Shown here: one piece after another, positions 9,041 through 17,224 of the stretch
Numbering within the stretch: position 1 is the stretch's first letter
Layout: every line of letters starts with the position of its first letter
NCBI RefSeq assembly: GCF_003248355.1
Contig: NZ_QKWY01000002.1
Coordinates: 1,860,001-1,924,000, forward strand
Length of the DNA: 64,000 nucleotides
Direction of reading: 5' to 3'
Source of the DNA: Streptomyces sp. AC1-42W
Lineage (GTDB): Bacteria > Actinomycetota > Actinomycetes > Streptomycetales > Streptomycetaceae
Made by a program: the position numbers and the translations under genes
The notes under the pieces: model-generated
Database searches by the model: none
Told to the model about the DNA's origin: nothing
The model's input: the letters and a program-made list of their open reading frames with translations, nothing else

Positions 9041-9208
9041 CTAAGGGCTGTCCCGTAATCCCCGGTGGATCAGCGCGCGGCGTCAGATGCGGTGCATCGC
9101 AAGGCGGAGGGGCGTTCGCATACTGGACGTATTCGGACGTTCCGACAACGCAGCGAGGTGCCGTAGCTGTCGTCGTGCGCCCGCCGGGGATTACGGGACA
9201 GCCCTTAG
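9041..9208. mobile_element. MITE with perfect 25-bp terminal inverted repeats
   Basis: 168 bp with no coding capacity. The first 25 bases (starting CTAAGGGCTGTCCCGTAA) are exactly reversed at the end (TTACGGGACAGCCCTTAG). The ends look like those of Streptomyces IS5/IS630-type elements, and flanking TA would suit a TA-type target. From memory, near-identical 'GGGCTGTCCCGTAATCC' elements recur in Streptomyces genomes. It sits inside the dual-recombinase transposon, upstream of the first recombinase gene, so it arrived later than the transposon or was carried with it. Confidence 0.85.
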
Positions 9209-9214
9209 CCCCGG

Positions 9215-9228
9215 TCGATTCCACATAA
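9215..9228. repeat. Right terminal inverted repeat of the dual-recombinase transposon
   Basis: TCGATTCCACATAA, the imperfect reverse complement of 5227-5240. It is followed by GGCA (9229-9232), which is also present at the left junction and belongs to the interrupted gene. Confidence 0.8.
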
Positions 9229-9814
9229 GGCACCCCAGGCAGGCGGATTTGGGGGTCTGGCCGAAGCCCCTGGAGCGCAGTAGCCGTAGACAGTCCGACC
9301 GCGAGAAGCCGAGCTCGATCAGCGGGTGGCGGTTCTTCATGTAGGCGACGTCGGCGTCCTTGGCCCGGTGGAACTCATCCACAGAGATGCCGATCCACTG
9401 CTCGACGTGCATTCCGGCGGGGATGCGCTGCGGGTGCGGGTAGCCGAGCAGCTCGCGGACCTTCTCCTTGATCGGGCGGACCTTGTACTGCCCCGTGCAC
9501 TGGCGCCGCGACATACCTTCACCGCCATCGGCATTGAGGATGTGCAGGGGCATGGAAGCGAAATGCTTGGTGGGGTCTAGCGCGTCCGAGCGGATGTTTC
9601 CGGACGACACCCGCAGGATCGGAATTCCGGCGGGCTTCGCGACCTCTGACTCGATCCGGTCGAGGTGGTCGTAGACGCTGCGCGGCTCCCAGCCCGTGTC
9701 CGCGAAGATCGCCGCGTCTAGCTTCGGTAGGTGGCCCTCGGCCGCCAGGAGCAGCAGACATGTCGACTGCACGCCGGCGCCGAGCGAAAGCACCTTGAGT
9801 GCCGGGGCGCTCAT
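9229..9814 (-). pseudogene. 5' part of a PAPS-reductase-like gene, split by a transposon
   Basis: From the ATG at 9814 this encodes the N-terminal ATP-pyrophosphatase-like domain: 'VLSLGAGVQSTCLLLLAAEG' (SGGxDS-like loop), 'AAIFADTGWEPRSVYDHLDRI', 'RRQCTGQYKVRPIKEKVREL' and 'PKSACLGC'. The real coding sequence stops being native at 9229; a readthrough tail (MWNRPGLRAVP) comes from the transposon. Phage and plasmid PAPS-reductase-like proteins of this type are common in Streptomyces elements, with unknown substrates. The start overlaps the stop of the VirD4-like gene by four bases. Without the C-terminal third it is presumably inactive. Confidence 0.85.
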
Positions 9815-11602
9815 GCCGTCAGCCCGAAGTCGTCGCCAGCAGCCTCGACCTTGGCCAGGGCGCGTTCGGTGATGGCCTTCGTCGCCCGCGCGGAGGCCGG
9901 GCCAATGACCTTGGCGGAAGGCTCCTTGTACCAGGGCCGGATGCTGAGCATGGCGATGCGCAGGCCGGTGGCCAGCAGCAGCACCTTGCCCTTCGGCAGG
10001 GCACGGATCGCGTCCGGCGGCAGAATCCGCTCGGTGCGCATGCTCACCGAGGAGGACTTGCCGCCCTCGCTCGTGGACACCGAGACGGTCTGGACGTCGT
10101 GGTCACCGACCTGGCGGCTGAGCCGGTCGGCGAAGTCCGCGTCATCGATACCGGACCCGACGATCTTGACGGTGGCAGCGGACCAGAGAGCGTCCATCCC
10201 GGCCTCGCCCCAGCACCGCTGACCCTGCCGGTAGGACTGCAGGATCGTAATCGGGATGACGCCCCGGCTGCCCAAGTGGCTGTACAGATCCGGCAGGTCG
10301 CTGATCTTGCACACGTTGGCGGCTTCGTCGAGCACGCACAGCGCGGGCGGGTCGAGCCGGCCACCGGAGCGCTCGGCGACGACGACGGCCGCGCGCATCA
10401 CCGCGTCTGCGGCGGCAGCGATGATCGCGGACGCGCTGCCCCCGCCGTCCTTGCTCAGCAGGTACAGAGTGTCGCGGGAGGTGGCGAAGGCGTATGGCTT
10501 GAACTGGGGAAGGTCTGCGGTGGGCGTGACCCAGGCGGCGACGTCCGGGTCGAGGAGACAGCTCGCGTACTGCCGCGCCGTCTCGTAGATGCCGTCGCGG
10601 GTTTCGGTGGCGCCGGAGACGGTGCCCTGGAGCTGGGCGGCGACGGCGTCGTGGCCGGCGTCGGTGAGCAGGTCCACCGGGGTGCGGTCGTTGGGTGAGG
10701 CGAGCCAGGCCAGCACGTCGGTGACCGGGCGTCGGTGGCTGGCGGCGGCGAGGAAGAGGGCGCCGAGCGTGTTGGCGGCGGCGGTGGACCAGAAGTCGGA
10801 CCCGTTGGACTCGTCCACGCTCGCGGCCACGAAGTGCCCGGCCAGGCGCTTGGCCCCGGCCAGGTCGCGGGCGTCGGCGAGGATGTCCCACCACATCCGA
10901 CGCGGGTGGTGGGCGATCTGCTGCGGGTCGAGGGTCCAAACCGTGCCGACTTCGGCGCGGGCGTCGACGGTCGCGGTGAAGGCGTCGTTCGCGGCCTTGT
11001 TGCTGGTGAGCAGAACCGGGCCGGGGGCCGAAAGGATCGCCGGGATGGCGAGTCCGGACGTCTTCCCGCTGCGCGGCGCCATGATCGCGACGAGCACGTC
11101 CTCCCAGGACGCCCGGACCTCGGCCCGGCCCGGCTCCAAGGTGCCGAGCAGGATGCCGCGATCAGCAGCCGCGACCTCTTTTACTCTCCCGCTCGTTCAG
11201 GGACGGGCGCAGGTCACGGGCCTTCGCGGTGATCTCCTTGCCGAGCAGCGGAGCGAGGTCGGCCTTGCGAGCGAGCCCGGTCGCCGAGCCGGCACGTTGG
11301 CGTATCCAGAGCACCGTGGCAGCGGTGATCAAGGCCAAGGTCAGCAGGCCGGGAATGATGCGGACGCCGACCAGCAGGGCGGCGGTGTCCAGATCGGGCC
11401 ACAACACGTCGGGGTGCAACAGGGCCTCGGTGGCGTCATAGGGCGCCCACCGTCCGTCGGCTGCGATGGAGTTGGTCAGGTTTCCGGATATCCAGGCCAG
11501 GGAGCCGAAGGCTATGGCGGTGCCGAGGGCAGCGAACAGGAGGTAGAGGAGCGCGTCGGACCCGGTGGTGGTCGAGGGCGCGCTGGTACGCGGTATGGGC
11601 AT
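9811..11602 (-). pseudogene. VirD4/TraG-like conjugative coupling ATPase, one frameshift
   Basis: The N-terminal part starts at the ATG at 11602 and carries two membrane segments ('LLYLLFAALGTAIAFGSLAW' and 'VRIIPGLLTLALITAATVLW'), then 'GLARKADLAPLLGKEITAKARDLRPSL'. In an AAAA run (TTTT at 11179-11182, plus strand) the frame slips. Dropping one A continues as 'KEVAAADRGILLGTLEPGRAEVRASWEDV', then Walker A 'APRSGKTS', Walker B 'LCVLDEAANV' and the C-terminal 'LPKGKVLLLATGLRI'. The coupling protein recruits the relaxase-DNA complex to the type IV channel. A TTG start at 11139 could give a membrane-free 442-residue ATPase. Homopolymer sequencing error is a real alternative to true inactivation. 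Confidence 0.85.
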
Positions 11603-11797
11603 GGGGAGGTTCCAGGAGGTGCGCGGGCGAAGGGGGCAGGAGGCGCGGGCCGCTTTTCTGCTGGTCATCATGGAATTCGTCTGGTCGGGGCATGGAATTT
11701 CGGCTGCGGGACATGCGAGGCGGCGCCGGAGCGGCATGCGGTGAGGCAGATGTTGTGGTGGATCGCGGCAGCGACGGCGCCGATGCTGGAGTAGTGG

Positions 11798-13051
11798 TCA
11801 GGCACGGGGCGACCCGTCGTAGAGCTTGACCGACAGGGTCAGGGAATCGGTGAGGGTGGTGAGCCGCTGCTGGGCCGCGCCGGGGGCGTCGGCGGTGACA
11901 ACGAACCATCCGATCCGGCTCGTGTCGAGGTCACCAGCTGGCGGCAGGACGACGCGCTCTCCCGGCTCGCGCAGCCACGTCACCTGGTGAAGCCACGGGC
12001 GATCCGGACCAGGCGCGAACGGCAGGTGCCGTTCCGTGAGGGAGCCGCTCGCGGGCGGGTAGACGATCTTGATCGCGGCGGTCGTGTGCTTCGTACGGGT
12101 GAGATCGGGTTCTTTGCCGCCCGCGACGTCGGCGGCGATGCGAGGCAGGTCGAGACCGGTGGCGAGACCTACCAGCTTCCCGATCAGGTCGCCGCCGATG
12201 CGGGCATTGACCTCGATGATCCGTGGGCCGGTCGCAGTCAGGCGCATCTCGACGTGCTGGATGCCCTCTGTGACTCCCAGGGCCTGGACCGCCCGCACGG
12301 CGACGGGCGCGACCTCGGGCAGCAGTGGGTCTCCGGCGTCGACGGTGTGACCGATCTCCTCGAAGTACGGCGCGAAGCCGACCTCCTTGCGGGTGACGGC
12401 AAGTGCGGTGGTGACACCGTGCCGCGTGACGCACTCCACCGATATCTCAGGTCCCGACAGGTACTCCTCGACCAGCACGCCGCTGCCCTCCGGTCCCTGC
12501 CCGCCCGCGCCGGCTGCGGCGAAGTTCCATGCGTCAGGCAGCTGTTCGGGCGAGTCGACGCGCACGACGCCGATGCTGGCCGCGTGTGATGCGGGCTTCA
12601 GGACGACTGGGAATCCGGTTCGCAGTGCGGCGGCGGTGGCCTCGGCCAGGGTGCTGACGGTGGTGGAGGCGGCCGAGGGAACCTGATGCTCGGCGAGCAG
12701 CCGGCGGCTGGTCGCCTTGTCCCGGCACGCGTTCATGGCTGCCGCGCTGTTGCCGGGAACACCGAGGCGAGCGGCGAGTTCCGCGGTGGGGACGAGCGCG
12801 TACTCGTCCCAGGTGACGACTCCAGCGATGGGATGGCGCGCGGCCAGGGCGAGGCCGGCGGTGACCACGGACTGCGGGTCGTGGGTGTCGGCGACCTCGT
12901 GGTCGAGCACGAGGCCCGGCCGCAGGGACGGGGGCTCGGCGTCGATCAGGGCGATCGGGTACCCGGCGGCGGCCTGCTCGATGCAGTAGCCGCGATACAC
13001 CGGGTCGGAACCGCCGACGACGATGAGCAGCGGAGTGGTGGGCTGGAACAT
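11798..13051 (-). CDS. ATP-grasp ligase
   Basis: 417 residues from the ATG at 13049-13051, chosen because GGAGG lies seven bases upstream. The domains run in order: a pre-ATP-grasp Rossmann-like part ('LLIVVGGSDPVYRGYCIEQAAAGYPIALID', 1-100), the ATP-grasp nucleotide loop ('FPVVLKPASHAASIGVVRVD', 147-166), 'VLVEEYLSGPEISVECV' (192-208) and the metal-binding 'RIIEVNARIGGD' near 285. This pattern fits carboxylate-amine ligases of the L-amino-acid ligase/BacD type. The substrate is unknown. It lies directly after an MFS exporter in the same orientation, inside the conjugation operon, which suggests a make-and-export pair (inference). Confidence 0.85.
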   Translation of the reverse strand: MFQPTTPLLIVVGGSDPVYRGYCIEQAAAGYPIALIDAEPPSLRPGLVLDHEVADTHDPQSVVTAGLALAARHPIAGVVTWDEYALVPTAELAARLGVPGNSAAAMNACRDKATSRRLLAEHQVPSAASTTVSTLAEATAAALRTGFPVVLKPASHAASIGVVRVDSPEQLPDAWNFAAAGAGGQGPEGSGVLVEEYLSGPEISVECVTRHGVTTALAVTRKEVGFAPYFEEIGHTVDAGDPLLPEVAPVAVRAVQALGVTEGIQHVEMRLTATGPRIIEVNARIGGDLIGKLVGLATGLDLPRIAADVAGGKEPDLTRTKHTTAAIKIVYPPASGSLTERHLPFAPGPDRPWLHQVTWLREPGERVVLPPAGDLDTSRIGWFVVTADAPGAAQQRLTTLTDSLTLSVKLYDGSPRA

Positions 13052-13118
13052 GGGAAACCTCCAGAAGAGACAACGGGAAAAAGGAGAGAAGAGGGGGAAG
13101 AGAACGTTTAGCGGGCTT

Positions 13119-14390
13119 TCACGGAGTACCGACCGGTTCGGCGTACTCGTGTCGGGGGCGCGGGACCTGCTGCCGGGGCGGTTCGCAAGCGGCCCGGTGG
13201 CGACGCAGACCTGCGAAGCAGGCGGCCAGGACCAGGCCCTGAAGCGCGGCACAGGCCAGCAGCAGGTGGGGAAGTTCGGCGGCGGGTACGAGGGCGACCA
13301 AGGCGCCAGCCAGCGGGAGCGGCACCAGGACTAGAAGGATCGTCGCTGCCAGGGTCGAGCCGAACGCCGCCGCAGGGATCAGCCGGGACCGCAACGTGCG
13401 CAGGACCACGGTCAGTGCACCTTCACCGGCCATGACTACCGCCACCGCCACGGTGTACGTAAAGAAGGTCGGCGCGACAGCGGTGACGAGGCAGGCCGCC
13501 GTGGCGAGCGCGGCGGCCACGGCGCCGACCGCCCACGTGCCGCACCGGTCGATCGCCCGCCTGCTGACCCACACCGCGAGCAGGGAGGCAACCGCTGCCG
13601 CGCTCCAGACCGAGCCCACCAGCGCGGTGGAGGAATGGAACTGGTGAAGAACCATGATCGGGGCGGCGGCTTGCAGAACGCCGGTGGCAAGATTCGACGC
13701 TGCCAGGCTCACGACCAGCCAGACCAGCGCGGGCGTACGACGAAGAACCCTCCACCCGGCAGCCAGACTGCTCGGCTCCGTTGCGTGGCGAGCCGGTTGC
13801 GTGACACCGGACGCGGTAACGGTGGCGACCAGGGACAGGAGCGCGACCACGGCCATCATCACCGAAGGGTCGGCCAGGAGGAGCAACCCGCCCAGAAGCG
13901 GGCCGACGAGCACAGCTCCTTGATCAATGCCGGTCTGCGTCGCCTGCACACGGTGCGCCTCAGCCCCCAGACGGCGGCCGGCAGCGACACCGAGGGTCTC
14001 CACCGCGACGAACGAGACCTCGGCCAGCAGTCCGGAGACAGCGCTGAAGGCCAGCACCACCCCGGTCGTTACCGTGCCCGCCATCGGAAGCACCAGCAGC
14101 GCCGCCCCGGTCAGGAAGACGAGACAAGCTCGTACCGTGTTCGCCGCACGAAAGACAGAACCGGCACCCCACCGGTCCACGAGAACTCCGGCGAAGGCAA
14201 AGGCGGCCAGCCTCGGCGCCCATTCGAAAAGGAAGGCGAGCCCGGTCAGGGCGGTGGAACCAGTGGTGACCAGCACCAGCAGCGGGATAGCGTAGGTCGC
14301 CGTCGCACTGGCCAGAGCATCGGACGCCCGCATCAGGTACGTACGCGCCAGACCGGCTGACGACACGAAGGGTGCGCGCACCCCGATCAC
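13119..14390 (-). CDS. MFS efflux transporter
   Basis: 423 residues from a GTG at 14388-14390 that overlaps the relaxase stop (GTGA), so it is translationally coupled to the relaxase. About twelve hydrophobic segments are visible, including 'ALTGLAFLFEWAPRLAAFAFAGVLVDRWGAG', which carries the motif-A-like loop, 'LVGPLLGGLLLLADPSVMMAVVALLSLVA' and 'IPAAAFGSTLAATILLVLVPLPLAGALVALV'. The overall look is that of the macrolide-efflux/enterobactin-exporter branch. Its substrate is not known; the ATP-grasp gene downstream suggests a peptide-like product. Both genes are intact although neighbouring transfer genes are broken. Confidence 0.85.
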   Translation of the reverse strand: MIGVRAPFVSSAGLARTYLMRASDALASATATYAIPLLVLVTTGSTALTGLAFLFEWAPRLAAFAFAGVLVDRWGAGSVFRAANTVRACLVFLTGAALLVLPMAGTVTTGVVLAFSAVSGLLAEVSFVAVETLGVAAGRRLGAEAHRVQATQTGIDQGAVLVGPLLGGLLLLADPSVMMAVVALLSLVATVTASGVTQPARHATEPSSLAAGWRVLRRTPALVWLVVSLAASNLATGVLQAAAPIMVLHQFHSSTALVGSVWSAAAVASLLAVWVSRRAIDRCGTWAVGAVAAALATAACLVTAVAPTFFTYTVAVAVVMAGEGALTVVLRTLRSRLIPAAAFGSTLAATILLVLVPLPLAGALVALVPAAELPHLLLACAALQGLVLAACFAGLRRHRAACEPPRQQVPRPRHEYAEPVGTP

Positions 14391-15649
14391 CGCCGCGGAC
14401 CGGAAGCACGCGACGAACGGGCATCCACGCGGGCACCCGCGGTGATCTCGACCGCTCCGGCCGAGGCGGCATCCGCCTTGACCGCCGCAGGCGAAACGGC
14501 CACCGCCGCCCTCTGGACGAAGGAGCGATCCTCCGCCCGGACCGATGGACCGGACCACGCCCCGACGCGACCCAACTCTTCATCTGCCCCGCGAAGTTCC
14601 GCCTGCGCCGTGCTGATGAAGTCGGCAGCCACACCGAACCGGTTGGCCAGCTCGTACGCCTCCTCATCAAGGCCGTTGATGTGCTCGCCGACAGCCTCCA
14701 GCGCTTCCCGGACTCGTTCCAGCGCTCCGTGCTCGGGGTTCAGGAGCTGCTCGGCCGCATCTCGGAGGCCCGCTCCGCCCTCGGTGGCCCTGATGGAATC
14801 AGTGATCCGGACAAGCTCGGCACCGGCGGCGTAGTGCTCAAGGGGGCGTATGGCGGCGCTCACCTGAGACGTGTCCAGAGAAGGAGCGAGAGCGACGTCA
14901 TAGCGGGCGGCGCGGAGCATCTCGGCCGCATGGCTGGCAACGGCCCTCTGGTCGTCGGCCGACGTGGTGGTGGGAAGCCGGTGCCGCCGGCCGTGCCAGT
15001 CATCGATCTGCTGGAAGCCGGCGTGCCTGAGCAGCAGGGCAGCGAGGTCGTCGTTGGCCCCCTTTGCCACGACGCTGTCGCTGGGCTCGGCGGAGATGGT
15101 GATCGGAGCGGGCACGAGGGTCTCCTGGGTACGGGGGGTGGAAGTGGGGGAAGCGGTGGGAAGGTGTCCCAGCTCGGTGGCGATCCGGTGGCACTCGGAC
15201 TGGAGCCGGAAGGCGTCGCGGTAGCCGTTGTGCACGCCACCGTCCTCGCGGGCGAGGGTCGCCACGACATGCACCTGCCGGGGACGGCGACGGATGGCGA
15301 TCCATCGGCTGGCATCCGGGTCACCGCGCGGAGCGATGCCGGTCGCCGCGACCAGCCGACGGGCGACCCCAGCCCACTGCTCGTCGGAAAGATCAGGCCG
15401 ACAAGGGTCCGACCGAACTGAGCAGAACCACGTCGGCCGCTGAGGCGCACGGCCCGCGAGACGTTCGAGCGGTGCGTCGAGCGCCTGCGCCAGAGCAAGC
15501 GGACCGACCTCGGCGAGCAGGTCCACCGGGGCACCGTGCCCATCGCCCGCGACCAGCCACGGACGGATACGACGGCCGCGCTCACCCGGCCCGTACAGGT
15601 CGGAGAGCACGTCAGCCGTACTGCTGGCGTGCTTCAGGTGAACGATCAC
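14387..15649 (-). CDS. Relaxase/mobilisation nuclease
   Basis: 420 residues from a GTG at 15647-15649 (GAGG upstream), the usual 'xIVxxKHASS' start of actinobacterial relaxases. Residues 70-160 hold the relaxase block 'TWFCSVRSD', 'LSDEQWAGVARRLVAATGIAPRGD' and 'RWIAIRRRPRQVHVVATLAREDG'. Relatives, from memory, have a HADDHIHxVAT-like metal motif there. Here only the VHVVAT histidine remains, so activity may be reduced. Residues 190-260 form a helical module (LLLRHAGFQQIDDWHGRRHRLP) that recurs in two other proteins of the element. The C-terminal 120 residues are helical and end in an Ala-rich basic tail. Confidence 0.8.
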   Translation of the reverse strand: MIVHLKHASSTADVLSDLYGPGERGRRIRPWLVAGDGHGAPVDLLAEVGPLALAQALDAPLERLAGRAPQRPTWFCSVRSDPCRPDLSDEQWAGVARRLVAATGIAPRGDPDASRWIAIRRRPRQVHVVATLAREDGGVHNGYRDAFRLQSECHRIATELGHLPTASPTSTPRTQETLVPAPITISAEPSDSVVAKGANDDLAALLLRHAGFQQIDDWHGRRHRLPTTTSADDQRAVASHAAEMLRAARYDVALAPSLDTSQVSAAIRPLEHYAAGAELVRITDSIRATEGGAGLRDAAEQLLNPEHGALERVREALEAVGEHINGLDEEAYELANRFGVAADFISTAQAELRGADEELGRVGAWSGPSVRAEDRSFVQRAAVAVSPAAVKADAASAGAVEITAGARVDARSSRASGPRR

Positions 15650-15779
15650 GGCACCTACCTCGTCGGGCAACGGCGAACGAGAGCCCGAGGACCGGGCTGT
15701 CAGGTAGGAGAATCCGCAGGAATCGGGATTTGGTGCGGCCGGAGATCGCTGCTAGGGCCCGTCTTCGAAGTGATCTTGC

Positions 15780-15870
15780 TCAGAGCAGGAACGACGCGAG
15801 CGTTACCGCCGCTTCGTAGGAGGCGGCGGTCTTGTCGTACCGGGTCGCGACACTGCGGTGCTTCTTCACC
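15780..15870 (-). pseudogene. 3' fragment of an IS5-family transposase
   Basis: The translated end reads 'HRSVATRYDKTAASYEAAVTLASFLL' followed by a stop. This is the typical C-terminus of Streptomyces IS5-family DDE transposases (RYDKTAxxYEAAVTLAS). Everything upstream of 'VKKHRS' is lost. Confidence 0.8.
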
Positions 15871-16040
15871 GGCAGTGCGCCCTGTCCTTGGGCGGCGAGG
15901 ACGACCTCTTCGAGATCCGCTCCCTGGACGACCCGGAGCTGCTGCCGGACCTGAAGCGCGTCATCGCCGTGGACGACGGCACACTGGTCGTACCGGGCAG
16001 GTGGGAGACCTTCACCGCCCGCGACATCGAGGCGAGCTGA
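15858..16040 (+). pseudogene. Gene 3' fragment
   Basis: A 60-codon open frame ends at 16040; its last ~50 codons ('GEDDLFEIRSLDDPELLPDLKRVIAVDDGTLVV') read like a real acidic protein C-terminus, while the first ten are antisense to the transposase fragment. I cannot name the family. It is probably the tail of a gene whose front was lost when the IS5-like shell formed. Confidence 0.35.
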
Positions 16041-16079
16041 GGGGCAGGCATGGGAGCGCCCGGGGGACGAGGGGAGGTC

Positions 16080-16556
16080 ATGCGGTGTGCGTACTGCCGG
16101 CGTGAGGTCGTGTGCCGGCAGCCGGCGTTGGGCGGGCCGCCCTGTGTGGGGCAGATCCACGTGCACAGCAACGAGGAGGCGTGCTTCCCCGAGCAGGGGG
16201 CGGCGAGTTCACGCGCCTGGCCGCCCGGCGGGTGCGGCTGCATGCCCCGGGATGTGAAGGCACGCGTGACCGACCTGCCTCCTGCGCCCCCACCGCTGAG
16301 GGCCGGTACCAAACAACTGACCGAGGTCGGCAAGGCGTTCCTCGGCCTCGCACCGGGCGTGGGGGTGAACGTCGTCGAGCTGGCGGACGGCGCGGGCGTG
16401 TGCGTCGTACAGACCGGGCGCGGCGGCGGAAAGGTGTACGTCGCACCCGACCGGACCGTCCTGTTCGTCCCCTCCGCCATGGATTTCGAGACCGGACTCA
16501 CGGCCTTCCTCGCCGGGGCACGCACCCCCGCGAGGCGGTTTGAAGACGGACCTTAG
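16080..16556 (+). CDS. Hypothetical protein with N-terminal CxxC
   Basis: 158 residues from the ATG at 16080, preceded by a strong GGGGAGG site. The N-terminus 'MRCAYCRREVVCRQP' followed by 'GGPPCVGQIHVHSNEEACFP' has several Cys and His residues that could hold a zinc ion. The second half 'LTEVGKAFLGLAPGVGVNVVELADGAGVCVVQTGRGGGKVYVAPDRTVLFVP' is a small beta-rich block. I do not recognise it. The final residues (RRFEDGP) are encoded by the right inverted end of the IS5-like shell, so the native C-terminus may have been replaced. Confidence 0.5.
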   Translation: MRCAYCRREVVCRQPALGGPPCVGQIHVHSNEEACFPEQGAASSRAWPPGGCGCMPRDVKARVTDLPPAPPPLRAGTKQLTEVGKAFLGLAPGVGVNVVELADGAGVCVVQTGRGGGKVYVAPDRTVLFVPSAMDFETGLTAFLAGARTPARRFEDGP

Positions 16557-16810
16557 TCGCACATGGGCAGCCGCCGCCGGGGGCCTGAGCCTTCACGTAC
16601 GAGGGGGTGCCGCAGTTCGATGCGGATGAGCGCAGAGGCGAACGCCGTACTGCGATGACTGAAGGAGGCGGAGCGCCCGCCGGGCCCACACTCGGCAGGC
16701 AGCACGTACAACACTGCCGGTACTGCAGCACTGGTATTGCTTCGGGGGAATGCTGTCCGCGAAATCAAATCCGTGATGATTCTGAGAACTCACATCGCAT
16801 GTAAACTTTG

Positions 16811-16838
16811 GCGGTACCGTGTAGCTACACGCCACCGC
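16811..16838. promoter_or_regulatory. 28-bp interrupted palindrome, candidate operator
   Basis: GCGGT-ACC-GTGTAG then CTACAC-GCC-ACCGC: a perfect 12-bp core palindrome (GTGTAGCTACAC) flanked by a second pair of matched arms at equal distance. It lies in an A+T-richer stretch with no gene on either strand. The symmetry suits a dimeric GntR/TetR-type repressor. No regulator gene is adjacent. Confidence 0.45.
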
Positions 16839-16866
16839 GACACATGACGCGTTGGAGTGCGGGTAG

Positions 16867-16899
16867 GGGGCGGAACCTGCTGGTTGCAGGCCCCGCCCC
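16867..16899 (-). terminator. Hairpin terminator downstream of a 30-codon ORF
   Basis: The arms GGGGCGG..CCTGC and GCAGG..CCGCCCC pair across a TGGTT loop, giving a 12-bp GC-rich stem with a 2-base internal bulge. It starts 19 bp beyond the stop of the small minus-strand ORF at 16918-17010. No U-tract follows, which is usual in Streptomyces. Confidence 0.6.
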
Positions 16900-16917
16900 A
16901 CGCTGCAGCTGCCGGTG

Positions 16918-17010
16918 CTACGAGAGCGGGATCACCAGGTCGAGGGTGAACTCAATCATGGTGAGAATGAAAACCCAGCGCTCGTAGTCCGGCCGCTCAT
17001 TGTCGATCAT
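16918..17010 (-). CDS. Candidate 30-residue hydrophobic small protein
   Basis: The frame starts at the ATG at 17008-17010, with GGAG nine bases upstream, and encodes MIDNERPDYERW followed by a hydrophobic stretch 'VFILTMIEFTLDLVIPLS' to a TAG. It has a charged head, one potential membrane helix, a ribosome-binding site and its own terminator hairpin. It resembles leader or type I toxin-like peptides in layout, but I know no relative. It lies in a region without other genes. Confidence 0.4.
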   Translation of the reverse strand: MIDNERPDYERWVFILTMIEFTLDLVIPLS

Positions 17011-17073
17011 TGCTGCTCCAAGACGCCCCCTCTGGGGTCAGGACGGGGTCCTGCCGGTCGGGCGGGGCATGGT

Positions 17074-17096
17074 CCTCCCGTACCGCGGTCGGGAGG
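17074..17096. other. Hairpin upstream of the small ORF
   Basis: CCTCCCG and CGGGAGG pair around a nine-base loop that holds CCGCGG. It lies 64 bp upstream of the small ORF start on the minus strand and could be part of a structured leader. The rest of 16557-17220 shows nothing beyond this, the small ORF, its terminator and the palindrome at 16811. Confidence 0.4.
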
Positions 17097-17224
17097 CATA
17101 GCAGCGCTGTCACAATGAACACCGCGATCGCGACTCTAGAACGCGCCGGGGCTCAGTGACGGGGATTCCCGAAATTAGTCCATGCCCCCGTGATTTTGAC
17201 CGAGTTGGGGGCCGGGCGTGCTAG

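Larger units (their letters stand above)
5225..9228. mobile_element. Dual tyrosine-recombinase transposon (Tn554-like), 4.0 kb
   Basis: The insert is bounded by 14-bp imperfect inverted repeats (5227-5240 and 9215-9228, 11 of 14 matching) and by GGCA at both junctions (5221-5224 and 9229-9232). It carries two overlapping tyrosine-recombinase genes and one small gene in the opposite orientation. A tnpA/tnpB pair with a large second recombinase bearing a C-terminal cysteine cluster is the arrangement of Tn554-type elements; a tnpC is not evident. Clean removal restores the reading frame of the interrupted PAPS-reductase gene (586 + 338 bases = 308 codons), which fixes the boundaries to the base. 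Confidence 0.85.
15752..16556. mobile_element. IS5-like shell with passenger sequence (degenerate or mobile cassette)
   Basis: The left edge reads CTAGGGCCCGTCTTCGAA and the right edge, reversed, CTAAGGTCCGTCTTCAAA, so 18-bp related inverted ends bound 805 bp. Only the last ~90 bases of a transposase gene remain, next to the left end. The rest holds a gene fragment and a small intact gene that are not transposase. This is either a decayed IS with secondary insertions or a non-autonomous cassette moved by a related transposase. Confidence 0.6.

Noticed and set aside
2603..11182. Programmed slippage at the A-runs in the C5 methylase and coupling protein genes
   Set aside because: The runs are only three and four A long with no stimulatory structure evident, and the other breaks lack such runs; decay or sequencing error is simpler.
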